Origin: Nitrosopumilales archaeon
Lineage (GTDB): Archaea > Thermoproteota > Nitrososphaeria > Nitrososphaerales > Nitrosopumilaceae
Assembly: GCA_016838795.1 (NCBI GenBank)
Contig: JAEHKQ010000131.1
Coordinates: forward strand, 1 to 8,065
DNA length: 8,065 nt
Reading direction: 5' to 3'
Shown one piece after another: positions 1 through 5,352 of the stretch; positions within the stretch are counted from its first letter, which is position 1, and every line of letters starts with the position of its first letter. A program made the translations under genes and the position numbers. The notes beneath the pieces were generated by a model that was given only the letters and a program-made list of their open reading frames with translations, had not been told where the DNA came from and did not search any database.

Positions 1-607
1 GAGAAAGTTCTTCGTCATTTTTGAAAGTTCCATTATTTGTTAAATTCAGAATCCAATCGATATTAATTGAGCCTGGGATGTGACCTCGTTTTGCAGCACG
101 GACTACCGTTCCGTCATATTCCTCCTTTGATCTTGCATCAACAATTTTTAATTTATCTAAATTATCTTTAATATATTCAAATCCGGCCAACAGATCTTCG
201 TTTACGGTCGCTGAAAATTTTGCTGGTTTGAATTCATTTGGCTCTGTCTCTATCGGAAGCTTTTCACCTTTCCATTTTGATAATCCACCTTCCAACATGA
301 AAACTTGAGGGTGTGAAAAATAAAGTAACTCCCAAACTCCTCTAGCTGCAAGCATTCCAGACACATCATCGTAAAACACCACCTTTTTTTCATTGCTTAT
401 GCCAACCGATGAAAAAAGATCAACGGTTTGTGCATTGAAGGCCGCTATTCCTGCCTTAGAGGTATCCATCCAATGAAATGCAAAAAGATCCAAGTTTACT
501 GCTCCAAGAATATGGCCTGCGGAGTATTCCCTAAAGGACCGAGCGTCAATCAATACAAGGTTAGGGTCACTTAGGGTTTGCTCTAGTTCATTTGTATGAA
601 TAATCAC
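1..607 (-). CDS. Tandem-domain rhodanese (thiosulfate/3-mercaptopyruvate sulfurtransferase family), C-terminus cut by window edge
   Basis: My translation from the GTG at 607 gives 202 residues and runs off the left edge. An in-frame TGA lies one codon upstream of the GTG, so no earlier start is possible. Two rhodanese domains are visible. The N-terminal one has LIDARSFREYSAGHI (residues 19-33), YDDVSGMLAARGVW (79-92) and LEGGLSKW (105-112). The second begins with VDARSKEEYDG (156-166) and RGHIPGSIN (174-182). In this family the first domain is non-catalytic; here its active-site loop (YDD, 79-81) carries Asp rather than Cys. The catalytic Cys of the second domain would lie beyond the edge, so activity cannot be judged. 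Family enzymes transfer sulfane sulfur to thiophilic acceptors in the cytoplasm. About 80 residues are missing compared with the usual length near 280. It follows amt on the same strand after a 72-nt gap that holds its own TATA-like box. Confidence 0.9.
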   Translation of the reverse strand, partial: MIIHTNELEQTLSDPNLVLIDARSFREYSAGHILGAVNLDLFAFHWMDTSKAGIAAFNAQTVDLFSSVGISNEKKVVFYDDVSGMLAARGVWELLYFSHPQVFMLEGGLSKWKGEKLPIETEPNEFKPAKFSATVNEDLLAGFEYIKDNLDKLKIVDARSKEEYDGTVVRAAKRGHIPGSINIDWILNLTNNGTFKNDEELS

Positions 608-626
608 GAATCAGATATTGAAAATG

Positions 627-635
627 ATATGTAAA
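627..635 (-). promoter_or_regulatory. TATA-like box for the rhodanese gene
   Basis: On the minus strand TTTACATAT is centred about 24 nt upstream of the GTG at 607. That is the spacing expected if transcription starts at or next to the start codon (leaderless mRNA). The match is moderate and the call is inference. Confidence 0.4.
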
Positions 636-650
636 TTCATTTGTTTTTTG

Positions 651-672
651 AAATTAAAAAAAAGAAAAAGGA
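651..672 (-). terminator. Oligo-T terminator after amt
   Basis: Just past the amt stop codon (TAG at 682-680) the minus strand reads a long run of T broken by single C residues (672 down to 651). Archaeal RNA polymerase terminates on such T tracts without a required hairpin. It separates amt from the rhodanese gene, which has its own TATA-like box. Confidence 0.6.
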
Positions 673-679
673 AGGGATT

Positions 680-2233
680 CTATTCGTTTACGTATGATCT
701 TTCACCGTGTTGTGCGAGATCGAGACCTATCTCCTCTTCTTTTGGAGTGACTCTGATTCCGCCAGGCCAGACTGCATCCATTATCTTGAGGATTATGATT
801 GTAACACCAAATGCATATGCAATTGTCATCATTGCTCCTACAATGTTGATTGCTTGTTGTTCAAATCCTTCTGGTGTTCCAGTCCATGCTCCGATACCAT
901 CACCAGTATCCCAAATATGTGGGCTAGCTAGTGTACCAGTTAGAATTGCACCTGTGAAACCACCAATCCCGTGTACTGCCCATACATCGAGTGCGTCGTC
1001 CCATTTTCGTGCATTCTTGAATGCAACAGCACCATAACAAACACTTCCAGCTGCAATACCAATGATCATTGAAGCCATAGGTCCAACCCAACCAGATGCC
1101 GGTGTAATTGCAACTAAGCCTGCAATAGCTCCTGTTGCAGCACCAACAATACTTGGTTTTCCGGTATGAGCCCACGACATGAGTAACCACGTTACGGAAG
1201 CAACACCTGTGGCAGTATTTGTAACTACCCAAGCGCTAACTGTAATGCCGTCTACCATCACTTCACTACCTGCATTAAATCCGAACCAGCCGAACCAAAG
1301 AAGGGATGCGCCAAGTACCACCATAGGTACATTGTGTGGTTCCATTGGAACCTTACCATATCCTAGTCGTCTGCCTAGAACTAACGCACCTGCTAATGCA
1401 GAAAATCCTGAAGTAATGTGTACTACGGTACCACCAGCAAAGTCAAGACCAAAGCTTGGCGACAAGTCTGGATCAAAGTCCAAGTTTCCGATATAACCGC
1501 CACCCCATACCCAGTGGGCAATTGGATCATAAACCAAAGTTCCCCAGAGTAGGATGAAGATTACCAGAGCGCTGAACTTCATTCTGCCAACTAATCCACC
1601 AACAATTAGTGCTGGAGTGATAATTGCGAATGTTGCTTGGAACATTGCAAACATTTGATGTGGTACTGTTCCTGGCCATCCTACACTACATTTCATTTCT
1701 TCAGGGAAGACTTGCATTTGATATGCAGCAGACCAAGTGTCAGTACATAGACCTAGTTCACCAAGTGGTGCATAAGCAGAGACTTGGTTAAAGCCAACAT
1801 AAGCCAATGAGCCCATGAACATGTTTGCGTCATTGTCAATAGGTCCGAATGCGAGTGTATAACCCCATGCAACCCATTGCCATGACATTAATCCGATTAC
1901 GATGAAGACCATACCAATTGTGCTTACTGCATTCTTTGATCGGGATAACCCACCATAGAAGAATGCAAGACCTGGCGTCATGATTAATACTAACGCAGAT
2001 GCAGCGAGCATCCAAGCAGTATCACCTGTATCAATTCTACAGGGCATCATGGTTCCATCTTCTTCAAACCAACATTCGTTAGGGTTTCCAGTGTAGATAC
2101 CACTAGTTCCTAAAACATAACCATCCATACCGTCAGTCACTTGCTGTGCAAATGCCTGTGACATGGTACCGGTTGCCGTAATAACGACTGCAGCCACAAG
2201 TAAAAGTGCATACTTGCGGTTCCTAGAATTCAT
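680..2233 (-). CDS. amt: Ammonium transporter (Amt/MEP/Rh family)
   Basis: This 517-residue protein is a membrane channel for ammonium uptake, feeding ammonia oxidation and assimilation. Residues 1-30 form a signal peptide with an AFA-QQ cleavage-like end, followed by about 11 membrane segments. The family's pore residues are all present, named by their E. coli AmtB equivalents: F107 is F202, W148 is W243 (VWGGG), D160 is D264 (LDFAGG), the twin histidines H168 and H318 are H272 (GTVVHI) and H421 (DVWAVHG), and F215/S219 are F319/S323 (GWFGFNAGS). It is longer than AmtB because of an N-terminal extracellular segment with C54/C65 and a loop with C163/C182; both pairs could form disulfides. Base composition is much richer in G+C than the neighbours, consistent with strong expression. 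No GlnK/PII gene is adjacent in this window. Thaumarchaea often carry two amt types; I cannot assign which this is. Confidence 0.97.
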   Translation of the reverse strand: MNSRNRKYALLLVAAVVITATGTMSQAFAQQVTDGMDGYVLGTSGIYTGNPNECWFEEDGTMMPCRIDTGDTAWMLAASALVLIMTPGLAFFYGGLSRSKNAVSTIGMVFIVIGLMSWQWVAWGYTLAFGPIDNDANMFMGSLAYVGFNQVSAYAPLGELGLCTDTWSAAYQMQVFPEEMKCSVGWPGTVPHQMFAMFQATFAIITPALIVGGLVGRMKFSALVIFILLWGTLVYDPIAHWVWGGGYIGNLDFDPDLSPSFGLDFAGGTVVHITSGFSALAGALVLGRRLGYGKVPMEPHNVPMVVLGASLLWFGWFGFNAGSEVMVDGITVSAWVVTNTATGVASVTWLLMSWAHTGKPSIVGAATGAIAGLVAITPASGWVGPMASMIIGIAAGSVCYGAVAFKNARKWDDALDVWAVHGIGGFTGAILTGTLASPHIWDTGDGIGAWTGTPEGFEQQAINIVGAMMTIAYAFGVTIIILKIMDAVWPGGIRVTPKEEEIGLDLAQHGERSYVNE

Positions 2234-2257
2234 TGATCTGCAACAAAGTTGGAAGTC

Positions 2258-2263
2258 ATATAA
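2258..2263 (-). promoter_or_regulatory. TATA box of amt
   Basis: The minus strand reads TTATAT, centred about 27 nt upstream of the amt ATG (2233-2231). This predicts a transcript starting within a few nucleotides of the start codon. A second A/T-rich box (TTTAAAC) lies about 20 nt further upstream. Confidence 0.55.
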
Positions 2264-2359
2264 GCATTGAGATGTTTAAAGCACCAAAAGTGTAAGTTAT
2301 TATATTTCAGTAATTTACGATACTAACATAGAATATGAAAATTATGTCATGTATTTTTG

Positions 2360-2374
2360 CGCTTGAAAAAAGCG
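2360..2374. repeat. Short inverted repeat CGCTT-GAAAA-AAGCG in the amt/2400 divergent region
   Basis: Five-base arms at 2360-2364 and 2370-2374 are perfect reverse complements around a 5-nt spacer. The repeat lies 26 nt upstream of the GTG at 2400, where the TATA box or start site of the rightward gene should be. It could be an operator for the putative winged-helix protein, but a 5-bp arm can arise by chance. Confidence 0.3.
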
Positions 2375-2399
2375 TTGATAAAAACCAGAATGATAGAAG

Positions 2400-3071
2400 G
2401 TGTCAAAAATAAAATCAAATTCTCCCAAGTTGGCTATTTTTAATACATTCAAGACCAAAAGCAAGGCGCTCACTGGGGAAGCCTTACGACAACGTTCCAT
2501 TATCAATGTGTTAGCTATGGGGGCTAATCCAACGGATAAGACGAGAACCTCGATTTCTCAGAAAATTGCTTCTCAAAGTGGAGTGGTTTGGAAAAATTTG
2601 TATTCTGGAGTTTTTCGAGATTTGGATGAAATTTTAATTCCGCTAGGATTGGTTAAGGAGGAAGGTAGATTGCCATTAAGACGAGGGCCAAAGGCACTTC
2701 AAGAAAAAGGAGTTCCTTACTATAAACTAACACAGAGTGGATTGTTAGTTTCATTATCTCTTAATGAGATAAAAGATAGAAAAAAAATCTTGGAACATTT
2801 TTTTTCAAATTCAAGCAAAGATGAAAATGAGTTTCATGATATAATATTGAAACTAACAAAAATTGCTCCTAAATTTACTTTTTCACTTTTTGAAAAGTAT
2901 GTCAAGGCTTATTGTGAAGGAAAACTAAAACTGCTGCCCTTCAAATTTCAAAATTTAAAGAATATCTCTGATGAAAGCCTAATTATTCAAAAAGAACTCC
3001 TTGAAGGCTTTACAAATTTGTCAAAGTCTGACGAAGAAAAAACTGTTAATTTGTTGAACCGTGTTTGTTGA
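2400..3071 (+). CDS. Unrecognised protein with probable winged-helix DNA-binding fold
   Basis: I do not recognise a named family. The 223-residue protein starts at GTG 2400, since an in-frame TAG lies at 2394-2396. Residues about 30-120 look like a winged helix: a helix (RSIINVLAMG, 32-41), SISQKIA (51-57), a long helix (VVWKNLYSGVFRDLDEILIPLGLV, 62-85), a basic stretch RLPLRRGPKALQEKG (90-104), and a YYKLTQSGLLVSL strand-helix (107-119) of the kind that closes MarR/PadR-type domains. The N-terminus (1-22) is basic. Residues 124-210 are helical, charged and lysine-rich, with no signal peptide or membrane segment, so the protein is cytoplasmic. It is divergent from amt, the arrangement typical of a local regulator, but a role in amt control is inference. 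Its A+T content is high, unlike amt. Confidence 0.75.
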   Translation: MSKIKSNSPKLAIFNTFKTKSKALTGEALRQRSIINVLAMGANPTDKTRTSISQKIASQSGVVWKNLYSGVFRDLDEILIPLGLVKEEGRLPLRRGPKALQEKGVPYYKLTQSGLLVSLSLNEIKDRKKILEHFFSNSSKDENEFHDIILKLTKIAPKFTFSLFEKYVKAYCEGKLKLLPFKFQNLKNISDESLIIQKELLEGFTNLSKSDEEKTVNLLNRVC

Positions 3072-3193
3072 TCTAATTCTTGAAAAAACTCAATTTCCTG
3101 AAAAACAGCAATCTTCAAAAAACCCATATTGTGATGAATTTTGCTAATCTTTATGTAGAACAATATAGACTAGAATTAAATTTTTGAAAAAAG

Positions 3194-3199
3194 TTATAA
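3194..3199 (+). promoter_or_regulatory. TATA box of the DUF1059 gene
   Basis: TTATAA is centred about 26 nt upstream of the ATG at 3223, the leaderless spacing seen elsewhere in this window. It supports ATG 3223 over the upstream in-frame TTG at 3184. A competing TTTATG near 3153-3158 would suit the TTG instead. Confidence 0.6.
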
Positions 3200-3222
3200 C
3201 AGCCTCATATTTCCGTCTATGC

Positions 3223-3387
3223 ATGACAAAATTAGTGTGTCAAGATTATGGTTTTGAATGTGATTTTGTGGCCGAAGGAGATGATACTGCAAAGGTAATA
3301 GAGGAATATGGAAAACACTCCTATGATGAACATGGAATAGAATATTCCAAAGAGGCTTTGATGCAATTCATCATAAGAAAAGGATGA
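3223..3387 (+). CDS. DUF1059-family small protein
   Basis: A 54-residue protein whose N-terminus (MTKLVCQDYGFECDF) matches the CxDCGFxCxF pattern of DUF1059, a small family of unknown function common in archaea. The longer open frame from TTG 3184 would add 13 residues that the family lacks. Together with the TATA box 26 nt upstream of ATG 3223, this decides the start. C6 and C13, with H32 and H37, could bind a metal such as zinc; that is inference, since the usual second Cys of the family is Tyr9 here. The middle (16-37) resembles the family's amphipathic helix ending in a His-rich segment before HGIEYS. It has no membrane segment and is probably cytoplasmic. The gene stands alone, with its own promoter and a T tract downstream. 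Confidence 0.8.
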   Translation: MTKLVCQDYGFECDFVAEGDDTAKVIEEYGKHSYDEHGIEYSKEALMQFIIRKG

Positions 3388-3428
3388 AAAATTTACTTGG
3401 TGATTTAATATGAATTTATTAGGGAAGG

Positions 3429-3441
3429 TTTTTTTGTTTTT
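3429..3441 (+). terminator. Oligo-T terminator after the DUF1059 gene
   Basis: T7-G-T5 on the plus strand, about 40 nt past the TGA of the DUF1059 gene. It is the longest T tract on this strand in the area and separates that gene from the Cas4-like gene. Confidence 0.5.
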
Positions 3442-3466
3442 AGGAGAATTAACAAAGTGATTTATC

Positions 3467-4108
3467 GTGCTTGGTGATAGAGACTATAGACAACTCATAA
3501 AAAGTGCCATAGATTCAATTGGTCGTGAAATAGAACCAAAAATAGATTCTAACGACATTAAAACAATTCATCTTCATGAAGTTGTTCAATGTTTAAGACG
3601 TTCATATTTTGATAGAGTTGAACCTAAACAAGTCGAAAGACGAGGCTTTAATGATTTAGTGAGTGGATTGCTTCGAAATATGAAGTACGGTTCTAAATCT
3701 GGGGAATTTAAAATGGAGGATATTGGTCTCAAAGGACAGGCTGACATGATTGTTGATGATGCAGTGATAATTTTTCGTTCTGCGAATGGACTGCCTGAAA
3801 ATCCAATAGCAAGAGATTTGTTGTACTTGAATACATGTTTGTGGATTTTTGATAAGATGGATGGTATACTTATTTACATAACTGGTGATAGACAAGAAAC
3901 CTCATTTACACTTTCTAGAAGTAAAAAAATGTTTGAGGAAGTAGCTAGACGCATTCGAATTTTTAATGATCTCCTTAAAGAAAAAAAGGTACCAATTTTA
4001 GAACCATCAGATGAATGTTCAAATTGTCAATATTATGAAAAATGTTACCTTCCACAAAAAACTTCACAAACAATATCATTGGGTCAGCTAGTTGGTTTTA
4101 ATAAGTAA
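3467..4108 (+). CDS. Cas4/RecB-like PD-(D/E)XK family protein with Fe-S cysteines, catalytic site degraded
   Basis: The 213-residue protein has the Cas4 layout: one N-terminal Cys (C42 in VVQCLRRSYFDR) and a C-terminal C-x2-C-x5-C (C184, C187, C193), the four ligands that hold an iron-sulfur cluster in Cas4 and AddB-type nucleases. The core strand GLKGQADMIVDD (87-98) supplies the motif aspartate D93. Where active enzymes show E-x-K in the next strand, this one reads VIIFRSA (100-106), with Ile102 and Arg104 at those positions. The usual Q-x3-Y helix motif is also poor (LYLNTCLWIF, 119-128). Family members cut DNA in repair or CRISPR adaptation; this copy may bind DNA without cutting. No cas1, cas2 or CRISPR repeat is nearby. 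Start is GTG 3467; a TGA at 3458-3460 blocks extension. Family placement rests on motifs only. Confidence 0.7.
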   Translation: MLGDRDYRQLIKSAIDSIGREIEPKIDSNDIKTIHLHEVVQCLRRSYFDRVEPKQVERRGFNDLVSGLLRNMKYGSKSGEFKMEDIGLKGQADMIVDDAVIIFRSANGLPENPIARDLLYLNTCLWIFDKMDGILIYITGDRQETSFTLSRSKKMFEEVARRIRIFNDLLKEKKVPILEPSDECSNCQYYEKCYLPQKTSQTISLGQLVGFNK

Positions 4109-4121
4109 TAGAAAAATATTG

Positions 4122-4139
4122 TAAAGGAATATTCCTTTA
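4122..4139. repeat. 18-bp perfect palindrome between convergent genes (possible terminator hairpin)
   Basis: TAAAGGAATATTCCTTTA is its own reverse complement over all 18 bases. It starts 14 nt past the stop of the Cas4-like gene and contains the stop codon (TAA, 4139-4137) of the small leftward gene. Read leftward, it is followed by ATTTTTCT (4119-4112), giving a hairpin plus T run that resembles a terminator. A binding site for a dimeric protein is the alternative. Confidence 0.55.
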
Positions 4140-4250
4140 ACTTTCTAGTGTTTCTTTGTGCCCTTTACCACGTAGTGCAAAGCACACAATTGCGAGTGCA
4201 ATTCCAACACCTATTGCTGAGCCAAATGCGGCCATACTTGCTTCTGCCAT
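4137..4250 (-). CDS. 37-residue single-span membrane protein
   Basis: I do not recognise a family. The ORF starts at ATG 4250, ends with TAA at 4139-4137, and encodes a short acidic start (MAEAS), one hydrophobic span (residues 6-26, Ala/Gly/Ile-rich, with a G-x3-G at 10-14 and one Cys at 23), then a basic R-G-K-G-H-K cluster (27-32) and a polar tail. The charge pattern predicts the N-terminus outside and the C-terminus in the cytoplasm. A clear TATA box (TTATAAA) lies 28 nt upstream, and a hairpin plus T run lies at its end, so it has a complete transcription unit of its own. Small one-span proteins often serve as subunits or modulators of membrane complexes; which one is unknown. It is short enough to be missed by automated annotation. 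Confidence 0.75.
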   Translation of the reverse strand: MAEASMAAFGSAIGVGIALAIVCFALRGKGHKETLES

Positions 4251-4274
4251 CGAAAGAAGCAAGTTGGATTGTCA

Positions 4275-4281
4275 TTTATAA
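4275..4281 (-). promoter_or_regulatory. TATA box of the 37-residue membrane protein gene
   Basis: The minus strand reads TTATAAA centred 28 nt upstream of ATG 4250, a near-ideal archaeal TATA box at leaderless spacing. It is among the best promoters in the window. Confidence 0.7.
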
Positions 4282-4300
4282 CTTTGTCAAATCGCTTTTT

Positions 4301-4311
4301 ATAAAAACAAA
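4301..4311 (-). terminator. Possible T-tract terminator of the LEA14-like gene
   Basis: The minus strand reads TTTGTTTTTAT here, 45 nt past the stop of the 181-residue gene and just before the promoter of the 37-residue gene. Confidence 0.35.
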
Positions 4312-4355
4312 TAATCATAATATTGGATTTTTATGATACAATGTCTAGATACCTA

Positions 4356-4901
4356 TTATTTTGTAAATTCGAATGTAACTTGATTTTCTCCTCCCCTCGT
4401 CATTGAACTCAGATTAAAAAATGCCTCACCTTTGACTGTCCATTCTGGAGTGTTGTTCATCAATGCCGACCAAAATTCTGGAGTATTTCCAGTATTTTTA
4501 ATGGTAATTTTTTCAGACAAGAATGTAGGTGCATCATTCAAAATTGTAAAATAATTTGAGGTGGCAATAAAACCTGCGAATCTAGCACCGATTTCTCCAG
4601 CATCTACTCGAAGATCTTGTTCAAAAAGTTCGTATGTGATAAATTGTAAAATAACTGACCTGTTGTTTGGGTTTGTAACTTTAAATTTAATTTCTAGTGT
4701 TACAGCTTTTTCTGTAACCTCTAAAATAGAGAGGTCATCAAGTTCAATTTCAATTGGTAAGATTTGTGCTTCAGTATCTAGTTTGGAAAAAATGCCTTCC
4801 TCTAAGATATCACTTATCAGTGATTGGTCAGAAAGAGCGATAATTCCCACAACACCAACAAATGCTGCTACTGCGATACCCACAATAATTTTAGGATTCA
4901 A
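4356..4901 (-). CDS. Membrane-anchored LEA14/WHy-like (LEA type 2) protein
   Basis: The 181-residue protein has one N-terminal membrane span (residues about 5-23) that probably anchors an extracellular domain. Residues 48-180 form an all-beta domain with alternating hydrophobic residues and the VTNPNNRSV signature (75-83), typical of the WHy/LEA_2 fold: a strand of the EVTEKAVTLEIKFKV type followed by NPN. A second strand set (KITIKNTGNT, 131-140) and the GEAFFNLSS strand (158-166) follow. In other organisms the fold is linked to desiccation or stress protection; many archaea encode anchored copies of unknown role. The only possible in-frame start at the N-terminus is TTG 4901, since a TGA lies two codons upstream. 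The nearby ATG at 4908 is out of frame. It is a single gene with its own promoter, divergent from the 119-residue gene. Confidence 0.75.
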   Translation of the reverse strand: MNPKIIVGIAVAAFVGVVGIIALSDQSLISDILEEGIFSKLDTEAQILPIEIELDDLSILEVTEKAVTLEIKFKVTNPNNRSVILQFITYELFEQDLRVDAGEIGARFAGFIATSNYFTILNDAPTFLSEKITIKNTGNTPEFWSALMNNTPEWTVKGEAFFNLSSMTRGGENQVTFEFTK

Positions 4902-4925
4902 TATTCATTTTTTGTTTGCATATGT

Positions 4926-4931
4926 CTTAAA
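4926..4931 (-). promoter_or_regulatory. TATA-like box of the LEA14-like gene
   Basis: The minus strand reads TTTAAG, centred about 27 nt upstream of TTG 4901. The spacing supports this unusual TTG start on a leaderless or near-leaderless mRNA. Confidence 0.45.
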
Positions 4932-4945
4932 TGTTAAGATAATTA

Positions 4946-4950
4946 TTATA
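4946..4950 (+). promoter_or_regulatory. TATA box of the 119-residue protein gene
   Basis: TTATA (within ATTATTATAC) is centred 25 nt upstream of ATG 4973. It fits that start and not the in-frame TTG at 4961, which is only 13 nt away. It lies about 20 bp from the opposing promoter of the LEA14-like gene, so the two may compete. Confidence 0.55.
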
Positions 4951-4972
4951 CTGATTCATATTGATTGTATTA

Positions 4973-5332
4973 ATGCAGTATTTTCAGGCTGTACAGATAG
5001 GAAAGCAGAGAGCGGCAAAATCACAAATGAAACTCTTCGGTTTTGCTGGTTTTGCAATGCTAACAATAACTACAAAAAAAGATGGAGACAAGTTCGTACC
5101 TGTTGGGGAAGAGGATCTTACAGCAGTGATTCAAACTCCTGATGGATTTGTCACAATTTTAGTTGATACAGAGGGTTATACTAAAGCCCAATCAAAGGCT
5201 TTGGAAAAAGATGAAGCCATCAAAATTTTCCTCAAAGCAAGAGAGTCTGGCATACCAGGATTTAAGGGAGAATATGTTGAGATATGGACTCAAAGATATC
5301 CTATAATTCAAAATGAATCTAACGTAGAGTAG
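4973..5332 (+). CDS. Hypothetical cytoplasmic protein, 119 residues
   Basis: I do not recognise this family. ATG 4973 is preferred over the in-frame TTG 4961 because it lies 25 nt from a TATA box. The N-terminus is basic (IGKQRAAKSQMK, residues 9-20) and leads into a short hydrophobic stretch (LFGFAGFAMLTI, 21-32) that is too short and too near polar residues to call a membrane span with confidence. Then come predicted strands (KFVPVGEEDLTAVIQT, 40-55; GFVTILVDTEGY, 58-69), a lysine-rich helix (TKAQSKALEKDEAIKIFLKA, 70-89) and a strand-like end (GEYVEIWTQRYPII, 100-113). The result is a compact alpha/beta protein, probably soluble. The coding frame is clean and its promoter and T-tract end are both present, so the gene is real; its role is unknown. 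Confidence 0.75.
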   Translation: MQYFQAVQIGKQRAAKSQMKLFGFAGFAMLTITTKKDGDKFVPVGEEDLTAVIQTPDGFVTILVDTEGYTKAQSKALEKDEAIKIFLKARESGIPGFKGEYVEIWTQRYPIIQNESNVE

Positions 5333-5335
5333 AAA

Positions 5336-5352
5336 TTTTTTTAATTAAAAAA
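5336..5352. terminator. Bidirectional T/A terminator between the convergent 119-residue gene and pyrH
   Basis: T7-AATT-A6 gives a T run on both strands, and 5337-5352 is a perfect 16-bp palindrome. It begins four bases after the TAG of the rightward gene and overlaps the TAA of pyrH (5347-5345), so it can end transcription from both sides. Confidence 0.6.

Noticed and set aside
561..577. Direct repeat TTAGGGT-CAC-TTAGGGT
   Set aside because: Only two units, inside rhodanese coding sequence and explained by the encoded residues; not a telomere-like or CRISPR repeat.
924..1232. Minus-strand frame inside amt, rich in Cys and Trp
   Set aside because: It is an alternate reading frame of the amt coding sequence with implausible composition.
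618..1496. Long plus-strand open frames opposite amt (618-1037, 707-931, 1179-1496)
   Set aside because: They lie antisense to a certain amt gene, have no promoter or family features, and arise from its codon bias.
3072..3222. Gap of 151 bp checked for tRNA, small RNA or small genes
   Set aside because: Only A/T-rich sequence and promoter elements were seen; no cloverleaf or convincing reading frame.
3457..3477. Six-codon ORF (GTG 3457 to TGA) overlapping the start of the Cas4-like gene, with AGGAG upstream
   Set aside because: Could be a leader peptide, but six codons and one Shine-Dalgarno-like match are easily due to chance.
3656..3895. Minus-strand frame inside the Cas4-like gene
   Set aside because: Shadow of the plus-strand gene, without promoter or recognisable motif.
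3467..4108. Part of a CRISPR-Cas locus
   Set aside because: No cas1, cas2, effector gene or repeat-spacer array is present in the window, so the Cas4-like gene is treated as a stand-alone homologue.
4148..4336. Plus-strand 62-codon frame
   Set aside because: It is antisense to the 37-residue gene and crosses that gene's promoter; no coding features.
4561..5142. Plus-strand 193-codon frame
   Set aside because: It runs antisense through the LEA14-like gene and then out of frame into the 119-residue gene; Ser-rich shadow composition.
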